Below, piece after piece: positions 28,972 to 35,627 of a DNA stretch of 35,627 nucleotides. The notes under the pieces were generated by a model. The model saw only the letters and a list, made by a program, of their open reading frames with translations. It did not search any database and was not told where the DNA came from. Made by a program: the position numbers and the translations under genes. Source of the stretch: Eubacterium sp. GTDB lineage: Bacteria; Bacillota; Clostridia; Lachnospirales; Lachnospiraceae. The stretch covers positions 1 to 35,627 of the forward strand of contig JAETSX010000037.1 of the NCBI GenBank assembly GCA_021769425.1. Reading direction: 5' to 3'. The first letter of the stretch is position 1. Every line of letters begins with the position of its first letter.

Positions 28972-29615
28972 TGTCGGCAAAAGTTGTAATTGTAGATGAT
29001 CATTCTATGGTTCGGGAAGGTTTGAAACAATTGCTGGAATTGGAAGGTGATGTACAGGTAATTGGAGAAGCTGGAGATGGAATTGAATGTTTGAAATTAT
29101 TGGAGACAACAATTCCGCAGGTGTTGTTATTGGATATCAACATGCCAAATATGAATGGATTGGAGGTTTTAGAACGGTTAAAAGAAGATAAGGTAGATGT
29201 AAAAATAATAATATTAACAGTACATGATGAAATTGAGTTTTTGTTAAAAGCAGTAGATATAGGAATTAATGGCTATTTGTTGAAGGAGTCTGATTCTTCA
29301 GAATTGAAGAAAGCAATCTCCCATGTAATAAAAGGAGAGACTTATATACAGCCAAGTATGATACCATTATTGAATTCTAAAATGGTTGAAAGAAATCATG
29401 AGAAAGTGAAGATTGACTTACTAACCAAACGTGAGTTAGAAGTATTGAAATTATTGTCAGTAGGACTTTATAACAAGGAAATAGGAAAGCGATTGGACAT
29501 CAGTGAACGCACTGTAAAAAACCATATTTCCAGTATATTTAAAAAAATCGAAGTGACAGATCGGACACAAGCGGCGGTCTTTGCAATTAGAAATAATTTA
29601 ATCAATGTTTTTTAA
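28971..29615 (+). CDS. DegU/NarL-family response regulator
   Basis: The 214-aa regulator is paired with the preceding DegS-like kinase. The receiver domain has the acidic pair in VVIVDDHSMVREGL, phospho-acceptor Asp55 in VLLLDINMPNMNGLEVL, and Lys in GYLLKES. A LuxR-type helix-turn-helix (about 150-212) reads LTKRELEVLKLLSVGLYNKE and ISERTVKNHISSIFKKI. It should bind DNA when phosphorylated; targets are unknown. The gene ends 12 bases before a 32-bp palindrome that contains parS. Confidence 0.93.
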   Translation: MSAKVVIVDDHSMVREGLKQLLELEGDVQVIGEAGDGIECLKLLETTIPQVLLLDINMPNMNGLEVLERLKEDKVDVKIIILTVHDEIEFLLKAVDIGINGYLLKESDSSELKKAISHVIKGETYIQPSMIPLLNSKMVERNHEKVKIDLLTKRELEVLKLLSVGLYNKEIGKRLDISERTVKNHISSIFKKIEVTDRTQAAVFAIRNNLINVF

Positions 29616-29635
29616 AAGCAGTAGAGAAAGAAGAA

Positions 29636-29651
29636 TGTTTCACGTGAAACA
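29636..29651. promoter_or_regulatory. parS: parS site 1, embedded in a 32-bp perfect palindrome
   Basis: TGTTTCACGTGAAACA is identical to the B. subtilis parS consensus bound by ParB/Spo0J. Flanking bases extend the palindrome to 29628-29659 with no mismatch. Its position directly after the response regulator and its T-rich 3' arm suggest it also acts as that operon's terminator. Confidence 0.95.
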
Positions 29652-29659
29652 TTCTTCTT

Positions 29660-29950
29660 CCTATTATAAGTCAGTATTTTAAAATACCGCCTGCTATGGA
29701 GGTGTGACAACAGTCGATTTCGTTTACAAAAAATGCAATAATTTAAAAAATTCGGTTTACCAATAATAACACTTTGAGCAAAAAAATAAAAGCCCTTTGT
29801 TTACAGTAAAGTGGTTTATACTATAGTAAACGACATAATTTCTTGTGCCTGATTGTTTTAAAGGCGTGAAATGCATCCTGTTTGTGAATTGCTTAAGTAT
29901 AAAAAGAATTGTCCTTTACTATAAATCCATAAAAATAGTTCACAAAAAAA
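29660..29950. other. Intergenic stretch between the two parS sites
   Basis: No gene is supported here. The stretch is AT-rich and contains GTTTAC/GTAAAC and TATAGTAAA/TTTACTATA inverted motifs (for example about 29799-29831 and about 29913). They could be operator or promoter elements, but I could not assign them. Confidence 0.4.
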
Positions 29951-29966
29951 TGTTTCACGTGAAACA
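29951..29966. promoter_or_regulatory. parS: parS site 2
   Basis: A second exact TGTTTCACGTGAAACA lies 315 bp from the first and 80 bp before the parA start. Flanking A and T runs lengthen the palindrome. ParB spreading from this site would cover the parA promoter region, so autoregulation is plausible. Confidence 0.95.
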
Positions 29967-30006
29967 TTTTTGAACGAATTTCCTATAGTAATAAATTCTA
30001 AAAGGT

Positions 30007-30014
30007 GATATAAT
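30007..30014 (+). promoter_or_regulatory. Probable extended -10 promoter of parA
   Basis: TATAAT at 30009-30014 is preceded by TGA, an extended -10 arrangement. No good -35 hexamer lies 17 bases upstream. It is 31 bases before the parA ATG. Confidence 0.5.
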
Positions 30015-30045
30015 AATTAGTAACATAAGAGGAAAGGAAAATAGT

Positions 30046-30813
30046 ATGGGAAGAATTATTGCAATAGCCAACCAGAAAGGCGGAGTCGGCAAAACAACTA
30101 CAGCGATTAATTTATCTGCCTGTCTTGTAGAAGAAGGTAAAAAGGTATTGACAATTGATATGGATCCCCAGGGAAATACCACCAGCGGATTAGGTATTGA
30201 AAAAACAGATTTAGAGCATACGGTCTATGAACTTATGCTTGGTGAATGTACTATTCGGAAAAGTATGGTGCAGACTGAGATAGATAATTTGTTTTTAATA
30301 CCATCAAATGTTAATCTTGCTGGAGCAGAAATTGAACTGTTAGGTATTGATGAGAAAGAATATATATTGAAAAATGAAGTGGACTATATTCAGGATGATT
30401 TCGATTTTATAATTATTGATTGTCCTCCTTCATTGAATATGCTTACCATCAATGCAATGACCACTGCAAATACAATATTAGTTCCAATCCAATGCGAATA
30501 TTATGCTTTGGAAGGATTGAGTCAGTTAATACATACTATCAATCTGGTGCAGACAAGGCTGAACCCAAGCCTGGAAATGGAAGGCGTGGTATTTACCATG
30601 TATGATGCCAGAACAAATTTATCTTTGCAGGTTGTTGAAAATGTAAAAAGTAATTTGAATACTACCATTTATAAGACGATTATTCCAAGAAATATTCGGT
30701 TGGCAGAGGCTCCCAGTCATGGATTGCCAATAAATTTATATGATTCTAAATCTGCCGGAGCAGAAAGTTATCGTTTATTGGCAAAAGAAGTGATAGAAAG
30801 AGAGGAAGGTTAA
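30046..30813 (+). CDS. parA: Chromosome partitioning ATPase ParA/Soj
   Basis: ParA/Soj is a deviant Walker-type ATPase that dimerises on DNA with ATP, moves origins with ParB and in Firmicutes also modulates DnaA. The 255-aa protein has KGGVGKTTTAINLS from residue 11, with the signature Lys11 and Lys16. DMDPQGNTTSG and DFIIIDCPPSLNML (Walker B) follow. The short N-terminus is of the Soj type, without an added DNA-binding domain. AGAGGAAAGG precedes the ATG. parB follows directly after the stop codon. Confidence 0.96.
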   Translation: MGRIIAIANQKGGVGKTTTAINLSACLVEEGKKVLTIDMDPQGNTTSGLGIEKTDLEHTVYELMLGECTIRKSMVQTEIDNLFLIPSNVNLAGAEIELLGIDEKEYILKNEVDYIQDDFDFIIIDCPPSLNMLTINAMTTANTILVPIQCEYYALEGLSQLIHTINLVQTRLNPSLEMEGVVFTMYDARTNLSLQVVENVKSNLNTTIYKTIIPRNIRLAEAPSHGLPINLYDSKSAGAESYRLLAKEVIEREEG

Positions 30814-31725
30814 ATGGCGGCAGCAAAAAAAGGCGGATTGGGAAAGGGTCTGGACAGCCTTATTACCAATAAGGTTGGAACAACAGGAACGGCAGAAGTG
30901 ATCAGAATGCCGGAACCAGATAAAGAAGTAACCTTTGTAAAAATCACTAAAGTTGAACCAAACAGAGAACAGCCTAGGAAGAATTTTGATGAAGATTCCT
31001 TATTAGAATTATCAGAATCATTAAAACAATATGGTGTGTTACAGCCATTGCTGGTGCAGGATAAAAAAGATTATTTTGAAATTATTGCAGGAGAAAGAAG
31101 ATGGAGAGCTGCAAAAATGGCAGGATTGAAAGAAATTCCTGTTATTATTAAAAAACTTACAGAGCAGGAAATGGTAGAAATTTCTCTGATTGAGAATATC
31201 CAAAGAGAAAACCTGAATCCAATTGAAGAGGCTATGGCATTCAAGAGATTATTGAACGAGTTTCATTTAAAGCAGGACGAAGTAGCAGAACGAGTGTCAA
31301 AGTCCAGGACAGCAGTTACTAATTCTATGAGACTTTTGAAACTGGATGAACGCGTTCAGCAAATGGTGATAGATGATTTGCTTTCTACCGGACATGCAAG
31401 AGCGCTTTTGGCAATTACTGATAATGAGAAACAGTATAATCTTGCACAACAGATTTTTGATGAAAAACTAAGTGTAAGAGAGACGGAGAAGCTTGTAAAG
31501 AAAGTACAGAATCAGAAACCGGAATTACCCAAAAAGAAGGAAGAGGATAAGATGTCAGTGTTTTATGAAGATATGGAGCAAAAACTCAAATCTATCATGG
31601 GAACAAAGGTTGCGATTCACTATAAGAATAAAGATAAGGGAAAGATAGAAATTGAATATTATTCCAATGATGAGTTGGAGAGAATTATAGAGTTATTCCA
31701 ATCCATTCATCAGGCAAAAATCTGA
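30814..31725 (+). CDS. parB: Chromosome partitioning protein ParB/Spo0J
   Basis: ParB binds parS, slides as a CTP-dependent clamp and recruits SMC condensin. The 303-aa protein has the N-terminal CTPase region with PNREQPRKNFDEDSL and GERRWRAAKMAGL, and ENIQRENLNPIEEA. The helix-turn-helix LKQDEVAERVSKSRTAVTNS contacts parS, and a C-terminal dimerisation part begins after a Lys/Glu-rich linker. The ATG immediately follows the parA TAA, and the GAGGAAGG ribosome binding site lies within the end of parA. The two parS sites nearby are its targets. Confidence 0.96.
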   Translation: MAAAKKGGLGKGLDSLITNKVGTTGTAEVIRMPEPDKEVTFVKITKVEPNREQPRKNFDEDSLLELSESLKQYGVLQPLLVQDKKDYFEIIAGERRWRAAKMAGLKEIPVIIKKLTEQEMVEISLIENIQRENLNPIEEAMAFKRLLNEFHLKQDEVAERVSKSRTAVTNSMRLLKLDERVQQMVIDDLLSTGHARALLAITDNEKQYNLAQQIFDEKLSVRETEKLVKKVQNQKPELPKKKEEDKMSVFYEDMEQKLKSIMGTKVAIHYKNKDKGKIEIEYYSNDELERIIELFQSIHQAKI

Positions 31726-31767
31726 TTAAACATACGTTCTAAAAATAAAAGAAGAATGGAGGAAACT

Positions 31768-32301
31768 ATGAAGTCAGACTTTATAGGACTGTATTTTACA
31801 GTAGATGATTTTTTACTGACTTTCGCAATTATGGCTGCGGTAATGCTGCTGTTATTTATTTTACTGATTGTGAATATTGTAAAATCAGGAAGATTAAGAA
31901 AAAAATATGATGCATTTATGATGGGGAAAAATGCAGAATCTCTGGAGGATACTTTGATAAAACGAATTCAGCAGGTAGATGAACTGTTGGAGTTTGAAAG
32001 TGAAAACAGAGAAAACATACAGAAAATTTCAAATAGTTTAAATTCTACATTCCAGAAGGTTGGAATGGTAAAATATGATGCTTTTCACGAGATGGGTGGA
32101 AAATTAAGTTTTTCTTTGGCAATGCTGGATCAGAAAAATGATGGGTTTATTATCAATGCTATGCATACCAGAGAAGGATGTTATACTTATATCAAAGAGA
32201 TAGTAAGTGGAAATTCCATAATTGTACTTGCGGATGAGGAAAAAGAAGCATTAGATATTGCAATGGGGACAAAGAAATCGACTGTACCGGTAGAAGATTA
32301 A
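31768..32301 (+). CDS. DUF4446 family membrane-anchored protein
   Basis: The 177-aa protein has one N-terminal membrane segment (about 16-38), then a coiled-coil stretch and the conserved cytoplasmic DUF4446 core (YDAFHEMGGKLSFSLAMLD, NDGFIINAMHTREGCYTYIK). The family commonly follows parB in clostridia; its function is unknown. The ATG at 31768 is preferred over one at 31756, because the GGAGG ribosome binding site lies between them. A link to chromosome segregation is only inferred from position. Confidence 0.88.
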   Translation: MKSDFIGLYFTVDDFLLTFAIMAAVMLLLFILLIVNIVKSGRLRKKYDAFMMGKNAESLEDTLIKRIQQVDELLEFESENRENIQKISNSLNSTFQKVGMVKYDAFHEMGGKLSFSLAMLDQKNDGFIINAMHTREGCYTYIKEIVSGNSIIVLADEEKEALDIAMGTKKSTVPVED

Positions 32302-32377
32302 GAATATCAAGCTGAAATCCGAGCCGTTGCTCTTGGCTATCATAAATAGCAGAGCGGAAGTTATTTAGGAGTACAAT

Positions 32378-33406
32378 ATGAGAGAATATCGAGTATCAGA
32401 ATTAACAGGAAATGAAATTTTGGCGAAACCCGTTTGTAAGGAAAATGGAAGCGTGATTTTGGAAATAGGAACTGTATTAAAAGTAAGTTACAAAGAATCT
32501 CTGACTTCCTTAAACATTCAGAAAATTTATGTAGAAGATCCTTTTGAAAAATATGAAAAAGTGAACTTCTATTTAAAGCCAGAAGTATTCCTGAAATTCG
32601 AAAATGAATTAAAAGCGATATTGTCTCAGCACATTTACAGAAAAGACAGCAGTTTGAGAAAACTGGAAAGTCTTGTGAAAGAATTGGTAACTGTATTTGA
32701 ACGGACAGAAGAAGACAGGGTTTTGGATATTAAGAACCGCACTTCTGATATGTATGAGCATACCATTTATCTCACAATACTGGTTATGTTGTTGGGAAGA
32801 GAATATGGATTTTCCAGAAAAAGAATGGAAGATGCTGTTCTGGGATGTCTTCTTCATGATCTGGGTTACCGATACATAGATATCAATTATCAGGACTATT
32901 CTTCCAGACATCTGAACGATTCCGAATTGTATGAGTTAAAGAAGCACACGATTATGGGATATACTGCTTTGGAAAAGGAAGTTTGGATTCCTGAGATTTC
33001 AAAGCTGATGGTATTGTCACATCATGAACGGCTGGATGGCAGCGGATATCCTTTAAAGCAGAAGAACAAGGAGAAAGAATGCCGTATGATTCAGATTTGT
33101 GATGCCTTTGACTGTGCAATATCAGGCATGGAAACATCGAAAAAAACAATATTCCAGGCATTCGATTTGATTTCTGATAAGGAAAAATTTGAAAATCGTA
33201 TGGAAAAAATATTGGAAAAAAAGATTGGAATATATCCCGCAGGCACTGTTGTGAAGACAGAAGAAGGAAAAAAGGCAGTTGTAATTTCTCAAACAGAAAA
33301 TGCCCAGGCTCCGGTTATTTTGTATACCAGCGGGATGCAGGAAAATTATTTTGTAACAGAAAATCTAAACAGGGAAAAAGCGCCGAAAATTATAAATATT
33401 ATATAA
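32378..33406 (+). CDS. HD-GYP domain protein, likely cyclic-di-nucleotide phosphodiesterase
   Basis: The 342-aa protein has an unrecognised N-terminal part (about 1-115), then an HD-GYP domain with all expected metal ligands visible: His128 in YEHT, His160-Asp161 in LLHDLG, His190 in KKHTIMGY, His215-His216 in SHHERLDGSGYP (GYP at 223-225) and Asp242 in ICDAFD. The common HDIGK lysine is Tyr here. Members of this family hydrolyse cyclic di-GMP or related dinucleotides. A C-terminal extension (about 265-342) is not recognised. TTAGGAGT precedes the ATG. The 76 bases before it hold a small GCTAT/ATAGC hairpin. Confidence 0.85.
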   Translation: MREYRVSELTGNEILAKPVCKENGSVILEIGTVLKVSYKESLTSLNIQKIYVEDPFEKYEKVNFYLKPEVFLKFENELKAILSQHIYRKDSSLRKLESLVKELVTVFERTEEDRVLDIKNRTSDMYEHTIYLTILVMLLGREYGFSRKRMEDAVLGCLLHDLGYRYIDINYQDYSSRHLNDSELYELKKHTIMGYTALEKEVWIPEISKLMVLSHHERLDGSGYPLKQKNKEKECRMIQICDAFDCAISGMETSKKTIFQAFDLISDKEKFENRMEKILEKKIGIYPAGTVVKTEEGKKAVVISQTENAQAPVILYTSGMQENYFVTENLNREKAPKIINII

Positions 33407-33492
33407 AACTAAACCAATAAAAAAATTGAAAAACAGAATTGAATATTATATAATAGACAAGTAATATTGGTTTTGTGAAGGGAGGGGCAAAA

Positions 33493-34371
33493 TTGCACGG
33501 TTATCTGCGCAGTATTGGATTCAAAAATTTGAAAAAGAGGAATGAGATTGATTTATTGATTCAGGATATTGTTGAGCATCCTGATAAGAAAATTCTCACA
33601 GAGGATGAAGAAGGAAATGTATTTGCAGAATTAACCAGGGAATTCAGTGAATTTACGGGAATTGCAGTTCGTGGATTTTATATGGATGATAGATTCCATG
33701 TAGAATATTATTATCCTTATTTTACAGGGAGCGGAGTCTCTACAGAAGAAAGAGTGGATATTCAGAAACGTTCTGACAGAGAAGCATATGCTGGTATCTG
33801 TGATGAAATGAGAATAGGAGTAACTCTTATCTTTTATCTGCAGAATGCAGTGGAATATCTTCAGGAGCAGAGAACAAAAAACGGCAAACGGATGCCAATT
33901 AATACTACCATTTCTGCTTTATCTGCCAGCGGTAAAATTATTCTTCCCGTTTATAAGAATGAGAATCAAATTAAAAGCGGCGAGAAATATACGAACAATC
34001 GGAATCATTTAATGGCAGCGGCGCGGGACGGTGACGAGGATGCTATGGAGAGTCTTACTTTGGAAGATATTGATACTTATTCCATGATTTCCCGAAGAAT
34101 TATGACGGAGGATGTTCTTTCGATTGTGGATACTTATTTTATGCCCTATGGGATTGAAAGTGACCAGTATAGCATTATGGGTGAGATTCTGGATTTTTAT
34201 ACCATTGAGAATAAGAATACCAGGGAAAAATCCTATGTCCTGACTCTGAATAGTAATCATCTTGTTTTTGATGTATGTATTAATCAGGCGGACTTGCTGG
34301 GAGAACCGGCTGTTGGCCGCAGATTTAAGGGAACTATCTGGATGCAGGGGCAGCTTAATTATCAAATGTAA
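33493..34371 (+). CDS. DUF3881 family protein
   Basis: From the TTG at 33493 the 292-aa product starts MHGYLRSIGFKNLKKR, the conserved beginning of the Lachnospiraceae-type DUF3881 family. The earlier GTG at 33475 is unlikely because the strong GGGAGGGG ribosome binding site lies after it. No signal peptide or membrane segment is seen. The protein appears soluble and acidic, with conserved blocks RGFYMDDRFHVEYYYPYF and GRRFKGTIWMQGQL. Function is unknown. It is the last conserved chromosomal gene before the tRNA-Arg locus. Confidence 0.82.
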   Translation: MHGYLRSIGFKNLKKRNEIDLLIQDIVEHPDKKILTEDEEGNVFAELTREFSEFTGIAVRGFYMDDRFHVEYYYPYFTGSGVSTEERVDIQKRSDREAYAGICDEMRIGVTLIFYLQNAVEYLQEQRTKNGKRMPINTTISALSASGKIILPVYKNENQIKSGEKYTNNRNHLMAAARDGDEDAMESLTLEDIDTYSMISRRIMTEDVLSIVDTYFMPYGIESDQYSIMGEILDFYTIENKNTREKSYVLTLNSNHLVFDVCINQADLLGEPAVGRRFKGTIWMQGQLNYQM

Positions 34372-34407
34372 CGGAATCTGATTAGTTGTAAGAGTTAAAA
34401 TAGGGGA

Positions 34408-34436
34408 TTGACAAAATATTAAAAAAAGTTTATAAT
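34408..34436 (+). promoter_or_regulatory. Perfect consensus promoter of the tRNA-Arg locus
   Basis: TTGACA at 34408-34413 and TATAAT at 34431-34436 are separated by 17 bases. The promoter is 18 bases before the truncated tRNA copy and more than 130 before the intact tRNA. Confidence 0.9.
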
Positions 34437-34454
34437 ATAATAGATTTTGTGAAT

Positions 34455-34494
34455 GTCGCTATAGCTCAGCAGGATAGAGCGACCGCCTCCTAAG
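34455..34494 (+). pseudogene. 5' half of tRNA-Arg(CCT), truncated after the anticodon loop
   Basis: Bases 34455-34494 match the first 40 bases of the intact tRNA-Arg at 34568 with one change in the D-loop, and the preceding 14 bases are also nearly the same. After CCTCCTAAG the sequence departs into AAAGTGTTATAACACT, a short palindrome, then CGCCTAAGAGG, which resembles the inverted 3' end of the tRNA. It cannot form an acceptor stem. Confidence 0.9.
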
Positions 34495-34567
34495 AAAGTG
34501 TTATAACACTCGCCTAAGAGGAAAAGGAAAAAGGTAACAAGTAAAACTAAATATAGATTTTGTAACT

Positions 34568-34641
34568 GTCGCTATAGCTCAGCTGGATAGAGCGACCGCC
34601 TCCTAAGCGGTAGGTCGGAGGTTCAAATCCTCTTAGCGACG
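34568..34641 (+). tRNA. tRNA-Arg (anticodon CCT)
   Basis: The acceptor stem GTCGCTA (34568-34574) pairs with TAGCGAC (34634-34640), with discriminator G. The anticodon stem ACCGC/GCGGT encloses the loop CTCCTAA, giving anticodon CCT for AGG codons. The T-arm GGAGGTTCAAATCCTC is intact. No CCA is encoded. It has no clear promoter of its own, so it probably depends on the promoter upstream of the half copy. Confidence 0.97.
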
Positions 34642-34651
34642 CTGAAAACAT

Positions 34652-34690
34652 CGCCGAAAACATTGATTTTTCAAGGTTTTCGGCGTTTCT
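34652..34690 (+). terminator. Terminator after tRNA-Arg
   Basis: CGCCGAAAAC (34652-34661) pairs perfectly with GTTTTCGGCG (34676-34685), followed by TTTCTC and further T residues. Confidence 0.85.
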
Positions 34691-34725
34691 CATTTTCCAA
34701 ATAAATTTGAACTCGTAGCAATGTG

Positions 34726-34896
34726 CGATTAGCAGGAGCGATTTTTGCTAATCAGATTTGACCACAGAGAAATTGAACTGTTAATTATCGTCACCGATTA
34801 GCTTGCTAATGATTAGCAAGAAATTTGATGTTTTTGCTAATCAAAATGGCTCTCCTGCTAATCGGAGAAAAAACGTGCTAAAAAGTCTGCTAATTG
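34726..34896. repeat. Cluster of GATTAGCA/TGCTAATC motifs after the tRNA
   Basis: The octamer or its complement occurs at 34727-34734, 34746-34753, 34811-34818, 34835-34842 and 34856-34863. Near matches lie at 34796-34802, 34804-34811 and about 34889. CGATTAGCAGGAG at 34726-34738 and CTCCTGCTAATCG at 34852-34864 are a perfect 13-bp inverted pair. No gene is supported in 34686-34955. Position and density suggest binding sites for a recombination or regulatory protein of a mobile element, but this is inference. Confidence 0.7.
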
Positions 34897-34955
34897 AAAA
34901 GGCAAAAGTTACTCGCTCAAAGAGCTTTTTTCTGGTGTTACATAATCCCGTATGT

Positions 34956-34984
34956 TTGAATATATTGCCGTCCGTTTATATAAT
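34956..34984 (+). promoter_or_regulatory. Promoter of the small mobile-element gene, flanked by an inverted repeat
   Basis: TTGAAT at 34956-34961 and TATAAT at 34979-34984 are separated by 17 bases. CCGTCC (34968-34973, inside the spacer) and GGACGG (34996-35001, overlapping the ribosome binding site) form an inverted pair around the -10, a layout typical of a repressor operator. Confidence 0.7.
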
Positions 34985-35009
34985 GAAAGAAAAAAGGACG
35001 GTGATATGA

Positions 35010-35204
35010 ATGAGAGAAAAGAAAAATCATTTATATGTGGATAGTGAAGAAAGAAAACTCCTGTTGCATAGCCTTGTGGGATTAAAAAATCAGCTCATAC
35101 AGCAAGGCAGATATACAGATTGCGTTGATGAGCTTATTATCAAGGTTATCCATGCACCTGTAAAAAAGTTAAGGGTAGAAATGGCAGGAAGAAGTGATGT
35201 GTGA
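35010..35204 (+). CDS. Small conserved protein of mobile-element type
   Basis: The 64-aa protein reads MREKKNHLYVDSEERKLLLH then SLVGLKNQLIQQGRYTDCVD, ending basic. Similar short proteins are, as far as I recall, common in conjugative and mobilisable elements of clostridia, with unknown function. AGGACGG lies at good distance from the ATG at 35010. The next gene starts within its last codons. No signal peptide, membrane segment or cysteine motif is present. Confidence 0.7.
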   Translation: MREKKNHLYVDSEERKLLLHSLVGLKNQLIQQGRYTDCVDELIIKVIHAPVKKLRVEMAGRSDV

Positions 35205-35544
35205 TAAGGAATTTAAAGAACTGGTGAAAATAGCGGTCGAGAAACTAAAAGACGAATCTGTATGGAAACTGTTACAAGCGGATGCAAGTTATCAAAAGGA
35301 TAGTAAGGATGAGGGAAAAGCAGAGGACGCATTTAATCAACTCGATTTAACGGAAAAGCAGAGGGCGGTTTGCCAACATCTTATAGATTGTAGAGAAAAA
35401 CAGGATTTTGAATACGGAACTCATGCGTATATTGCAGGACTGATAGATGCGTTTCATATTATGGCGGTATTGTTCCCAGAAAAATGGGATACAGAGAGAA
35501 TAAGAGAAGCCTTATTGTTGCTGCCCGTTTATTCTGACTTCTAA
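35197..35544 (+). CDS. Hypothetical protein, probable mobile-element cargo
   Basis: The 115-aa acidic protein (from ATG 35197; a GTG at 35194 is also in frame) starts MCDKEFKELVKIAVEKL. It contains LTEKQRAVCQHLIDCREKQD followed by FEYGTHAYIAGLIDAFHIM. It looks mostly helical and soluble. I recognise it only as the kind of short protein found beside the preceding gene in integrative elements, not by function. It overlaps the preceding gene by eight bases, so the two are probably translated together. Confidence 0.65.
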   Translation: MCDKEFKELVKIAVEKLKDESVWKLLQADASYQKDSKDEGKAEDAFNQLDLTEKQRAVCQHLIDCREKQDFEYGTHAYIAGLIDAFHIMAVLFPEKWDTERIREALLLLPVYSDF

Positions 35545-35553
35545 TAAATCTGA

Positions 35554-35582
35554 TTGATTGTCACAAAATTAACCGATATAAT
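35554..35582 (+). promoter_or_regulatory. Promoter for a gene beyond the window
   Basis: TTGATT at 35554-35559 and TATAAT at 35577-35582 are 17 bases apart, reading rightward out of the window. Confidence 0.6.
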
Positions 35583-35627
35583 GACATCAGCATATAGAAA
35601 GAGAAAGTTCCAGAGCACTTACTTTTG

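Noticed and set aside
32302-32377. GCTAT/ATAGC hairpin as a terminator
   Set aside because: The stem is only five pairs and no T-tract follows; it was not listed separately.
34803-35009. 68-residue frame after the tRNA
   Set aside because: It is built largely from the GATTAGCA repeats, lacks a ribosome binding site and runs through the promoter of the next gene.

Overview
The window is the replication-origin region of a Firmicute chromosome, most likely a Lachnospiraceae-type gut Clostridium. The evidence is the low G+C content, the gene order gyrA-gyrB-recF-yaaA-dnaN-dnaA / oriC / rpmH-rnpA-yidD-yidC-jag-mnmE-mnmG-rsmG ... parA-parB, two perfect B. subtilis-type parS sites, and lineage-typical genes (DUF3881, DUF4446, a PocR-type chemoreceptor, many TTG/GTG starts). 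Genes left of oriC run mainly on the minus strand and genes right of it mainly on the plus strand, so most are co-directional with replication. The exceptions (chemoreceptor, two Uma2 genes, alpha/beta hydrolase) are accessory.

Layout. 1-10100 is an accessory block: a class B sortase, a decayed AAA-ATPase/PD-(D/E)XK gene, a soluble PocR-MCP receptor, a 1654-residue sortase-anchored surface protein, a foldback element of about 150 bp, two tandem Uma2 genes, and a dispersed 75-78 bp structured repeat present at three loci. 10168-18894 is the replication block (gyrA, gyrB, recF, yaaA, dnaN, dnaA), with DnaA boxes on both sides of dnaA. 19095-19261 is the main DnaA-box cluster and AT-rich part of oriC. 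19373-26488 is the ribosomal protein/RNase P/membrane insertase/tRNA modification block. 26738-29615 holds a degenerate alpha/beta hydrolase and a DegS/DegU-like two-component pair. 29636-34371 holds parS-parA-parB, DUF4446, an HD-GYP protein and DUF3881. From 34408 there is a tRNA-Arg locus with a duplicated 5' half, then what looks like the start of a mobile element whose short genes run off the window.

How the parts work together. DnaA, the beta clamp, RecF and gyrase are encoded beside the origin they serve. ParA/ParB and parS segregate that origin. RnpA, YidD, YidC, Jag, MnmE, MnmG and RsmG serve RNA maturation, membrane insertion and tRNA/rRNA modification. The sortase and the surface protein are a plausible enzyme-substrate pair.

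The least conventional signal is the 75-78 bp repeat. At all three loci it lies in the same orientation at or just past the 3' end of a gene. Two genes end inside its hairpin with the same peptide, YESLRLP-stop. Substitutions among copies include paired changes that keep stems intact. No complete novel defence or biosynthetic system was found.
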